Shown here: piece by piece, positions 1-5,510 of the stretch
How positions within the stretch are numbered: the first letter of the stretch is position 1
Layout of the letters: every line of letters starts with the position of its first letter
NCBI GenBank assembly: GCA_900542795.1
Contig: UQPD01000081.1
Location: forward strand, 1-11,999
Length of the DNA stretch: 11,999 bases
Reading direction: 5' to 3'
From: an uncultured Prevotella sp.
GTDB lineage: Bacteria; Bacteroidota; Bacteroidia; Bacteroidales; Bacteroidaceae
Translations under genes and position numbers: made by a program
Notes under the pieces: model-generated
Seen by the model: only the letters and a program-made list of their open reading frames with translations
Told to the model about the DNA's origin: nothing
Database searches by the model: none

Positions 1-100
1 GTAATAAGTAATAAGTAATAAGTAATAAGTAATAAGTAATAAGTAATAAGTAATAGGTAATACAAACTATTTGGTGTCAAGTAATAAGTAATACAAACTA
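1..100. repeat. Tandem array of the 7-mer GTAATAA with a nearby partial copy
   Basis: Seven perfect GTAATAA units run from 1 to 49, followed by two variants, GTAATAG (50-56) and GTAATAC (57-63). After a 17-nt unique spacer the pattern resumes with GTAATAA (81-87) and GTAATAC (88-94). The 13-mer GTAATACAAACTA occurs at both 57-69 and 88-100, so the right edge of the array has been duplicated with a 31-bp period. The window opens inside the array, so its true length is unknown. No gene covers it. It lies beyond the hairpin that probably ends the neighbouring minus-strand operon. This is directly visible; any function is unknown. Confidence 0.95.
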
Positions 101-126
101 CTTTATTGCGTATACTGATATATAAA

Positions 127-167
127 TCACGCGCCAACTCACATTAATGAAGTGGGTTGGCGCGTGA
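127..167 (-). terminator. GC-rich stem-loop downstream of the DUF4834 gene, probable terminator
   Basis: A 12-bp perfect stem (127-138 with 156-167, TCACGCGCCAAC and its complement) continues, after one mismatch in the minus-strand RNA, with three further pairs and a 9-nt loop (143-151). It lies 93 nt beyond the stop codon of the last gene of the psd/pssA set and no gene follows within the window. The trailing minus-strand sequence is A/T-rich but lacks a clean T tract, so termination is inferred from strength and position. It could act in both directions. Confidence 0.6.
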
Positions 168-260
168 AATGCTTATATAACAAGCTTGATTACAATTGGG
201 GAACGTTGATGTTTTCGGTTGCCCCTCTGCTCGTATATTTTATGAAATTAGAGGATTTCG

Positions 261-566
261 TTATTTTATTTCCTCAAAATCAATGTATTCTCCTTCATTC
301 TTACTAAAGATTTTGCCACTGCGAGACTCTTGCTTACGTGTAGAACCGCTTTCGTGGTGTGCATTGCCCGATGTGCCTGCATCGTGGGGCTTCTGTTGTT
401 GCTGACGTTGTTGTCTAAAATCGCTTTCAAACTGGGGACCTTTACGTGTAAACTTGGGTTTGATGCCCATGGCACGCATAAATGAATATCCAGTGTAAAG
501 CACACGACCTATAATATAGAGCGTGTAGAGAACAATAATCAGAAATATTAATCCGAAAAGACTCAT
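261..566 (-). CDS. DUF4834 family small membrane protein
   Basis: This 101-residue protein begins with one hydrophobic segment (about residues 3-20), which should anchor it in the inner membrane with a cytoplasmic tail. A basic stretch follows (about 31-42), then a Q-rich, low-complexity hydrophilic linker (about 51-85, with QQRQQQQ at 52-58) and an acidic C-terminal motif EGEYIDFEEI at 91-100. I recognise this layout, with a conserved GEYIDxEE-like tail, as the DUF4834 family of Bacteroidetes; no function is established for that family as far as I know. It is the third gene after psd and pssA, 128 nt below pssA, in the same direction, which suggests a link to phospholipid synthesis, by context only. 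The ATG start follows a leader almost free of G. The conserved tail behind a variable linker suggests a docking motif, which is inference. Confidence 0.85.
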   Translation of the reverse strand: MSLFGLIFLIIVLYTLYIIGRVLYTGYSFMRAMGIKPKFTRKGPQFESDFRQQRQQQQKPHDAGTSGNAHHESGSTRKQESRSGKIFSKNEGEYIDFEEIK

Positions 567-625
567 GTTTGTGTTGGGTTTGGGGTTTGTAATCAGTGTG
601 CTGCTTGGATGGGCTGCACACGCTT

Positions 626-690
626 ATGTAGATAGGAATTGAATTTCTTTTTTGAAAAAATCCTTTTACTCTTCCTATTCTCATCTACAT
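626..690 (-). other. Intercistronic stem-loop between pssA and the DUF4834 gene
   Basis: An 8-bp perfect stem (ATGTAGAT 626-633 with ATCTACAT 683-690) stacks on a further 5 bp (634-638 with 672-676) across a 6-nt bulge on one side; ATAGGAA/TTCCTAT offers an alternative pairing. In the minus-strand transcript the hairpin starts only a few bases after the pssA stop codon (695-697). No T tract follows, so it is not a normal intrinsic terminator. Stabilising the 3' end of the upstream message or separating translation of the two genes are possible roles, both inferred. Confidence 0.5.
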
Positions 691-694
691 CGCT

Positions 695-1429
695 TTACTT
701 ATTATGTGCAACCTTTGTGCCAAACATGTTGTTGAGAATGGATGTGAGAATGTAAAGTACAATTATTAAGGAAAAACCGCCCCATTTAAGAATTACAAGT
801 AAAAGGGCACTGATGATGATGAAACTAAAGCGCAGTTCATTGCCTTTCCAACCATAGCTCTTGAATTTAAGAGCAAACATGGGAATTTCTGCCACGAGTA
901 AGTAGCTTGACAATAAAACACCAATAAGCAGACAGGCTGCAAGCGTTGTACTGGGCACAAGCATGCCATGAGTGTGGAGTGTAAGGCTCAGTGCAGCCCA
1001 AAAAAGGGCATTGGCAGGTGTGGGAAGTCCTATGAAGGAAGTGGTTTGTCGTTCATCGAGATTGAATTTTGCCAAGCGCAATGCCGAGAATGCTGCAATG
1101 ATAAATGCGGCATAAGGCAATAACATGGCAATGGGACAAGACTCTGTGCCACAAGCACTGTTGGCAAGTGCTGTTTGAAGCATTGAAAAGACGATGGTTG
1201 CAGGTGCAAAGCCAAAGGTGATGTCATCTGCCAATGAGTCAAGTTCTTTGCCTACAGGCGATGATACGTGGAGCAGACGGGCTGCAAAACCATCGAAGAA
1301 GTCGAACACAGCACCTATAATGATAAAGGTGAGTGCCATGCTATAGTTAGCTTGTGAGGCATAGAGTGTGGCGATGCAACCTGAAATAAGATTGCAGCAA
1401 GTTATGGTGTTAGGAATGTGCTTTTTCAT
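695..1429 (-). CDS. pssA: CDP-diacylglycerol--serine O-phosphatidyltransferase
   Basis: The product (244 residues) condenses CDP-diacylglycerol with L-serine to give phosphatidylserine and CMP, the committed step of phosphatidylethanolamine synthesis, in the inner membrane. The CDP-alcohol phosphotransferase signature D-x2-D-G-x2-A-R-x8-G-x3-D-x3-D is complete: D43, D46, G47, A50, R51, G60, D64 and D68, with the aspartates holding the metal and carrying catalysis in this family. Hydrophobic segments at about 8-25, 31-49, 72-86, 98-120, 138-180 and 201-233 fit a polytopic class II (Gram-positive-like) PssA rather than the peripheral E. coli enzyme. The gene lies 158 nt downstream of psd, which uses its product, so both steps of PE synthesis are side by side. 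The ATG start opens directly into the MKKHIPNTITCCNL N terminus that I regard as typical of the family. Very confident in function. Confidence 0.96.
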   Translation of the reverse strand: MKKHIPNTITCCNLISGCIATLYASQANYSMALTFIIIGAVFDFFDGFAARLLHVSSPVGKELDSLADDITFGFAPATIVFSMLQTALANSACGTESCPIAMLLPYAAFIIAAFSALRLAKFNLDERQTTSFIGLPTPANALFWAALSLTLHTHGMLVPSTTLAACLLIGVLLSSYLLVAEIPMFALKFKSYGWKGNELRFSFIIISALLLVILKWGGFSLIIVLYILTSILNNMFGTKVAHNK

Positions 1430-1498
1430 GTTGAGATGTAATTATTTTTTTTAGCGTGCTTTAAGTGGAGAGATGAATGGGGTGGGGTGTAAAATATT

Positions 1499-1576
1499 AA
1501 AAGGTTAGGAGGTTAAAAAGCAGCCTTTGCAAGTGTAGTTGAGCAAAGGTGTAATTTTTAATCCTACTAACCTCTT
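1499..1576 (-). other. Nested hairpin in the psd-pssA intercistronic region
   Basis: The 158-nt gap between psd and pssA contains an outer imperfect inverted repeat (1499-1512 with 1563-1576, 12 of 14 bases paired) enclosing a perfect 7-bp stem (CCTTTGC 1524-1530 with GCAAAGG 1543-1549). In the minus-strand transcript the inner hairpin is followed after 3 nt by five Ts, so it could act as a weak attenuator that lowers pssA expression relative to psd. No convincing TAnnTTTG promoter was seen for pssA here; CACCTTTG overlapping the inner stem is the nearest. The structure is visible; the attenuator role is inferred. Confidence 0.45.
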
Positions 1577-1587
1577 AAAAAACTTTT

Positions 1588-2289
1588 TTATTTGTGTTTT
1601 GCCAATTTCGCTATAATAGTTTGGTTACCAACAGTAGCCTGTCCCATCTTTACAAGAACTTCGCTATCAAGAGGAAGGTATACGTCAACGCGTGAGCCAA
1701 ACTTAATGAAGCCCATGTGCTCATCAAAGTAGCAATCTTCGTTCTCGCGAGCGTAGGTAACAATGCGACGTGCTACGGCTCCTGCTATTTGGCGCACCAA
1801 CACTTCTTGTCCGTCTTCAGTTTCGATAACAACCGTAGACCGTTCGTTTTCGGTGCTTGCCTTGGGCAGCCATGCTTTGTGGAAGTTTCCGTTGTGGTGA
1901 ACTACTTTCTTCACAATACCTTCAACGGGGAACCAATTGGCATGTACGTTGGTGATGGACATGAAAATAGAAATCATGAGTCGGCGATCGTGAAAGTATT
2001 CGTTTTCGTCGACCTCTTCAATAACTACAACGCGACCATCGGCAGCTGCAAGTACGGTGCCTTCAGTCTCACCATTAAAACTGCGGAAGGGGCAGCGGAA
2101 AAAGTTAACTGCAATAGCATAGAGTGTTCCAAACACAGCTATGTATGCATAGAATGGCCAAAGGGCGATATCCTTGAGTAGCCAATAGAGTAATGCACCT
2201 ATAATAACAAAGGCTAACAGACTGTTGCGTAGAATGACTTTGCCTTCGTTGTGTAGGCGTACTTTTTTTATTTTGGGCTTTCTTACCAT
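1588..2289 (-). CDS. psd: Phosphatidylserine decarboxylase proenzyme, short (Psd-A) type
   Basis: This enzyme decarboxylates phosphatidylserine to phosphatidylethanolamine, the main zwitterionic lipid of these bacteria. Two hydrophobic segments (about 23-38 and 44-62) anchor it in the inner membrane. The decarboxylase domain follows, with ADGRV at 83-87, NVHANWFPVEG at 114-124 (His116 is the likely counterpart of the catalytic histidine) and FGSR at 197-200. Family knowledge says the proenzyme cuts itself between Gly and Ser, here G198-S199, leaving a beta chain of 198 residues and an alpha chain of 35 residues whose N terminus becomes the pyruvoyl group. FGSR replaces the LGST of E. coli, as expected for this shorter subfamily; 233 residues is a usual length. 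The start is an ATG after a G-poor leader. A promoter-like element and a leader hairpin lie upstream, suggesting transcription separate from cdaA. Confidence 0.95.
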   Translation of the reverse strand: MVRKPKIKKVRLHNEGKVILRNSLLAFVIIGALLYWLLKDIALWPFYAYIAVFGTLYAIAVNFFRCPFRSFNGETEGTVLAAADGRVVVIEEVDENEYFHDRRLMISIFMSITNVHANWFPVEGIVKKVVHHNGNFHKAWLPKASTENERSTVVIETEDGQEVLVRQIAGAVARRIVTYARENEDCYFDEHMGFIKFGSRVDVYLPLDSEVLVKMGQATVGNQTIIAKLAKHK

Positions 2290-2319
2290 GTGTGGTTACT
2301 TATGTGGAGTGTGTTTTGA

Positions 2320-2365
2320 AGGCACTTCGTATTGATAAAGTGTTTACTTTTGCGAAAAAGTGCCT
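2320..2365 (-). promoter_or_regulatory. 5' leader hairpin upstream of psd
   Basis: A perfect 8-bp inverted repeat, AGGCACTT (2320-2327) and AAGTGCCT (2358-2365), encloses a 30-nt loop that itself holds a 6-bp stem overlapping one arm (2346-2351 with 2356-2361), so two folds compete. If transcription starts about 6-7 nt after the TAACTTTG element at 2375-2382, the hairpin forms nearly at the 5' end of the psd transcript, where it could protect the mRNA. The inverted repeat is visible; the role is inferred. Confidence 0.45.
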
Positions 2366-2374
2366 ATTTTGCGA

Positions 2375-2382
2375 CAAAGTTA
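2375..2382 (-). promoter_or_regulatory. Promoter -7 element candidate for psd
   Basis: Read on the minus strand this is TAACTTTG, a match to the Bacteroidetes -7 consensus TAnnTTTG. It lies 85 nt above the psd start codon. No TTTG -33 element is present 19-21 nt upstream, so the match is half complete. It sits in the 121-nt gap after cdaA, where no terminator was seen, so psd may be served both by this element and by read-through from folP-cdaA. Confidence 0.5.
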
Positions 2383-2410
2383 ATAATAAAATGGGAATAA
2401 ATGGTGATTT

Positions 2411-3190
2411 TCACTCTTTAATCCACTCTTTTGAGAGTGTGCTTTCAAGTTCTTCGGCTGATAGGCGAAGTCTGAAGGCACCTTTTTCGGCAATAGAGAT
2501 GCCACCTGTCTCTTCAGAAACAACAATTGCCAAGCAGTCACTCTTTTGCGAAAGACCGAGTGCTGCGCGATGTCGAAGTCCAAGCGATTTGGGAATGTCC
2601 GTATCGTGCGAGATGGGTAAGATGCACCCTGCAGCGCGTATGCGTTGGTGCGAGATAATCATGGCGCCATCGTGTAACGGACTATTTTTGAAAAAGATGT
2701 TTTCGATGAGTCGCTGCGTGATGTTGGCATTGATGATGTCGCCAGTTTGAATATATTCGTTAAGTCCCATGTATCGTTCAACGATGATGAGTGCCCCCAC
2801 CTTTTGTTTGCTCATGTTGATACATGCCATTACAATGGGCATAATTTCTTCGCGATGCACGTTGTTACCCGCATTTTTCTTTTTGTTGCGGAACAGTCGT
2901 GTGAGGAAGTGTGTTTCGGGACGAGCACCAATGGTGCTGAAAAAGTGTCGGATTTCTTCTTGAAACAGCACAATCAGGGCTAAGGATCCAACGTTGACCA
3001 CCTTGTCGAGAATAGTGCCAAGCAAACGTAGTTCGAATATTTGCGACACAAATATCCACACCACGATAAACACGATGATGCCGCCAAAAATGTTGGCAGA
3101 ACTCGATTCCTTCATCAGTCGGTAGATGTAGTAGAGTAGAATGGCTACCGAGAAGATGTCAATTATGTCTTTTATTCCGAAACTGAACAT
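2411..3190 (-). CDS. cdaA: Diadenylate cyclase, CdaA (DacA) family
   Basis: The enzyme joins two ATP molecules to make the second messenger c-di-AMP, which in other bacteria controls potassium and osmolyte transport and cell-wall homeostasis. The N-terminal region carries three hydrophobic segments (about 8-25, 33-51 and 63-77), followed by a cytoplasmic DAC domain (about 80-250). Both hallmark motifs are intact: DGA at 174-176 (in SPLHDGAMII) and RHR at 206-208 (in GLRHRAALG), with SEETGG at 225-230. The length of 259 residues and the order membrane region-DAC match CdaA rather than DisA or CdaS. The Firmicutes partners cdaR and glmM are not adjacent; the gene instead follows folP by 57 nt in the same direction, a pairing I recall as common in Bacteroidetes. 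The ATG start follows about 30 nt without a single G in the message. Activity is predicted, since no motif residue is lost. Confidence 0.95.
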   Translation of the reverse strand: MFSFGIKDIIDIFSVAILLYYIYRLMKESSSANIFGGIIVFIVVWIFVSQIFELRLLGTILDKVVNVGSLALIVLFQEEIRHFFSTIGARPETHFLTRLFRNKKKNAGNNVHREEIMPIVMACINMSKQKVGALIIVERYMGLNEYIQTGDIINANITQRLIENIFFKNSPLHDGAMIISHQRIRAAGCILPISHDTDIPKSLGLRHRAALGLSQKSDCLAIVVSEETGGISIAEKGAFRLRLSAEELESTLSKEWIKE

Positions 3191-3218
3191 AGGTTGGGGT
3201 TGTGTGTAGAGTGGGGGA

Positions 3219-3247
3219 TAGTTTCAGGTAATTGTTTTCTGAAATTG
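3219..3247 (-). other. Small stem-loop between folP and cdaA
   Basis: A 6-bp stem, TTTCAG (3222-3227) and CTGAAA (3239-3244), with an 11-nt loop begins a few bases after the folP stop codon (3248-3250). The 57-nt gap has no promoter match and no T tract after the hairpin, so folP and cdaA are probably co-transcribed. A stem this short may be chance. Confidence 0.3.
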
Positions 3248-4081
3248 TTAGCACTTGGTTGTAGCTTGCCAAATGCGTTTCGCTTCAACGGCTTGCTTCA
3301 CATCGTGTACACGCAGAATGTGTGCACCCTTGGTTAGGGCAATGGTGTTGAGCACGGTGGTTCCGTTGAGTGAGGTTTGGGGGGTGCCGCCAATGAGTTT
3401 GTAAATCATCGACTTGCGCGAGATACCTACAAGTATGGGCAGATTGAACACGCTGAAGTCTTCAAGATGGTTCATTAACTCGTAGTTGTGTTCTACGGTC
3501 TTTCCGAAACCAAAACCAGGGTCAATAATAATGTCTTTAGCCCCCATCTGACATAAGCGGTCAATGCGTTCGGCAAAATAGAGCATCACTTCGCGACGTA
3601 GATTATTGTAGTGTGGGTCAAGTTGCATGGTTTCGGGAGTGCCTTGCATGTGCATCATGATGTAAGGAACGCCTAAGCGTGCCACCGTTTTAAACATTTG
3701 ACGGTCCATCATGCCAGCTGCAATGTCGTTGATAAGGTCGGCTCCTTCTTCTTCAATGCACATGCGTGCAACATCGGCGCGGAAAGTATCGACCGAGATA
3801 GGCACATCGGGGTAGAGCTTACGCACAATGCGAAGTCCACGACGCAAGCGCTCCATCTCCTCTTGAGGTGATACGTCATCAGCACCAGGGCGCGAGGAAT
3901 ATCCGCCAATGTCAATCATGTCGGCTCCCTCGTCCATCATTTGTTTTACGCGAGCAGCAATTTGTTCATCGTCTGATGTGCGGCTTTCAGCAAAGATAGA
4001 GTCGGGAGTGACATTGAGAATGCCCATAATTTGGGGCTCATCGAGCGGATAGAGTTTTCCGCGCAAATTGAGAGTGTGCAT
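3248..4081 (-). CDS. folP: Dihydropteroate synthase
   Basis: DHPS condenses 6-hydroxymethyl-7,8-dihydropterin pyrophosphate with p-aminobenzoate to form 7,8-dihydropteroate in cytoplasmic folate synthesis, and is the target of sulfonamides. All expected TIM-barrel motifs are present in order: MGILNVTPDS (19-28), DIGGYSSRPGA (57-67), ISVDTFRADVA (95-105), INDIAAG (117-123), MMHMQGTPETM (142-152), DPGFGFGKT (187-195), GISRKS (219-224) and LRVHDVK (256-262). The length of 277 residues is normal. Counting against E. coli DHPS from memory, I29 (codon ATC at 3995-3997) falls where E. coli has Phe28, a position at which Leu or Ile has been tied to sulfonamide resistance; the DIGGESTRPGA loop also reads YSSRPGA here. 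The ATG start sits about 15 nt after the transcription start predicted from the promoter, so the leader is very short. Function is certain; resistance is a hypothesis. Confidence 0.97.
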   Translation of the reverse strand: MHTLNLRGKLYPLDEPQIMGILNVTPDSIFAESRTSDDEQIAARVKQMMDEGADMIDIGGYSSRPGADDVSPQEEMERLRRGLRIVRKLYPDVPISVDTFRADVARMCIEEEGADLINDIAAGMMDRQMFKTVARLGVPYIMMHMQGTPETMQLDPHYNNLRREVMLYFAERIDRLCQMGAKDIIIDPGFGFGKTVEHNYELMNHLEDFSVFNLPILVGISRKSMIYKLIGGTPQTSLNGTTVLNTIALTKGAHILRVHDVKQAVEAKRIWQATTKC

Positions 4082-4102
4082 ATTTGTTTTTTTATTTTAA
4101 GG

Positions 4103-4134
4103 CAAAGGTAATAGTAAATGTGGAATTAGACAAA
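4103..4134 (-). promoter_or_regulatory. Bacteroidetes-type promoter of folP
   Basis: On the minus strand TTTG (4131-4134) is followed by a 20-nt spacer and TACCTTTG (4103-4110). This fits the primary sigma factor consensus of Bacteroides, TTTG-N19-21-TAnnTTTG, at every defined base. Transcription should begin near 4096-4098, giving a leader of roughly 15 nt before the folP ATG. It lies between the terminator hairpin of the exporter operon and folP, which supports folP as the first gene of its own unit. Confidence 0.8.
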
Positions 4135-4164
4135 TTGTGTATGGGGTAAAATATGTGCAAAACG

Positions 4165-4208
4165 TAATACGCGCGGATGTGCTATAAAGTGTACATCCGC
4201 GCGTGTTA
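4165..4208 (-). terminator. GC-rich stem-loop ending the exporter operon
   Basis: A perfect 12-bp stem (ACGCGCGGATGT at 4169-4180 with its complement at 4193-4204) has a 12-nt loop and three further A/T pairs outside one mismatch (4165-4167 with 4206-4208). It begins about 10 nt after the stop codon of the second permease. The minus-strand tail is ATTACGTTTT, a poor T tract, so termination is inferred mainly from stem strength and position. It resembles the hairpin at 127-167 in having a CGCGC-rich base. Confidence 0.65.
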
Positions 4209-4218
4209 TAAGTAAAGC

Positions 4219-5427
4219 TTATTTGCTTTTTCTCCATTGCTCGATGCTGCGTTGGCGTGATCGGGTAATGCTCGCTTTGTATACGGCACAGGTGGTAATA
4301 AGATAAATACCAGCTTGCACCCAAAGCATGTACCAATCGTGTTGCACATCGCTCAATGTGGCTCCCATATTGTTGATAGCCACAAAACCATTGATGCCGA
4401 AGCTCGATGGGAAAATGTAGCTTATTGCCTTCCAAGCATCAGGTACGGCACTGCCTGGCCACGACAAACCTGAGATAAACAGTAAGGGTACAGAGGTGAA
4501 CACAATAAGCATAATGCACATTTCGCGGTGTCGCACAAAGGCACTTACAGTCATGCTAAACAAGATGCAAGCAATGACAAAAGGTGTGGCAAATAAGGCA
4601 ATGTTCCATGGGTTACCTATTTGGTTAAGATGGAACAAATGGGGGACTACACCTAATACATACACGCTGAGTGGAATGTATACCAATAAATAGGCACCAC
4701 TTTTACCAAGCACAATGCGCAATAGTCCACGGTGATGACGCTCAACAGGCACTAAGTTGCGAAATTGGTTGTGTTCGCGTGCCGTTCCTGCAGCCATTCC
4801 CACACCAAGCAAGAGCGTTTGCTGAATAATAAGAATCAACACTGCGGGAATTAAGAAGGTAGCAAAACCGTTTTGCGGATTATAGAGCGACACTTCCTCA
4901 TAATTAATGGGGTGTTCGGCTACTTGGTCTTGTTGTGTAGTCGTACCACCACTGCGTTTCACCTTAATGTCGGCATTCATTGCCAAACTAACATTCGTGT
5001 TAGCAGTGAGCACACTTTTGTAGTAGAGCATACCACTCATATCGGCAAATGCACTTACGTATACTTGTTCGCCACGGCTAAGTTTCTCCGTAAAGTCGCG
5101 TGGAATGTATACGGCACCATAGGCATCACGATGTTTTATGAGGCTTTTAGCTTCGCCCATATTGGCACAATACGAAATTATGCGCACATCAGCTGAGGCA
5201 TCAAGGTGACGCAAGTATTCACGGCTTTGCGTGGTGCGGCAATCGTCAACAACAGCAATGGGAACATCGCGTACCACCTCGTTCGTGTAAATAAAACTAT
5301 AAAGTAGCGGATAGCCTAAAGGCACAAGGAAAAAGAAGATAATCACGCCCTTATCGCGGACGATGGTCTTCAGTTCCTCACAGAATATGTAGTTGAAGTC
5401 TGAAAAGGCTTGTCGGATATTAAACAT
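4219..5427 (-). CDS. ABC-2 type transporter permease, second subunit of exporter
   Basis: This 402-residue inner-membrane protein has the ABC-2 exporter permease layout: a cytoplasmic N terminus, a first membrane helix (about 28-46), a large periplasmic domain (about 47-188), then helices near 190-212, 240-265, 279-298, 304-324 and 366-385. The segment FISGLSWPG (317-325) followed by AISYIFPSSF (334-343) matches FSISGMSFP and LSYLFPLRHY of the upstream permease, so the two are paralogues and probably form a heterodimer. There is no Walker A, Walker B or signature motif, so it has no ATPase. I chose the ATG at 5425-5427. An in-frame TTG at 5484 would add 19 residues, but that stretch holds two small hairpins (5450-5469 and 5470-5487) and does not look coding. 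It is the last gene of the operon. Exported substrate unknown; drugs, lipids or polysaccharide precursors are all possible. Confidence 0.88.
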   Translation of the reverse strand: MFNIRQAFSDFNYIFCEELKTIVRDKGVIIFFFLVPLGYPLLYSFIYTNEVVRDVPIAVVDDCRTTQSREYLRHLDASADVRIISYCANMGEAKSLIKHRDAYGAVYIPRDFTEKLSRGEQVYVSAFADMSGMLYYKSVLTANTNVSLAMNADIKVKRSGGTTTQQDQVAEHPINYEEVSLYNPQNGFATFLIPAVLILIIQQTLLLGVGMAAGTAREHNQFRNLVPVERHHRGLLRIVLGKSGAYLLVYIPLSVYVLGVVPHLFHLNQIGNPWNIALFATPFVIACILFSMTVSAFVRHREMCIMLIVFTSVPLLFISGLSWPGSAVPDAWKAISYIFPSSFGINGFVAINNMGATLSDVQHDWYMLWVQAGIYLITTCAVYKASITRSRQRSIEQWRKSK

Positions 5428-5510
5428 AATTCCTTGTATTTTATGGGGGCTAAAAATCAACGTTTTTAGAAATTGAATTTCCAATTTTTATAAGCACCCT
5501 TTATATACCA

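Noticed and set aside
1..100. CRISPR array
   Set aside because: Units are 7 bp and contiguous, with no spacers of uniform length and no cas genes.
1717..2181. A 154-codon plus-strand open frame opposite psd
   Set aside because: Fully antisense to psd, no family resemblance, no upstream signal.
2292..2750. A 152-codon plus-strand open frame running into cdaA antisense
   Set aside because: It overlaps the psd leader and the C-terminal half of cdaA; the sequence is not protein-like and no promoter points to it.
5428..5484. N-terminal extension of the second permease from a TTG
   Set aside because: The segment holds two hairpins and no permease-like sequence; the ATG at 5427 gives a normal N terminus.
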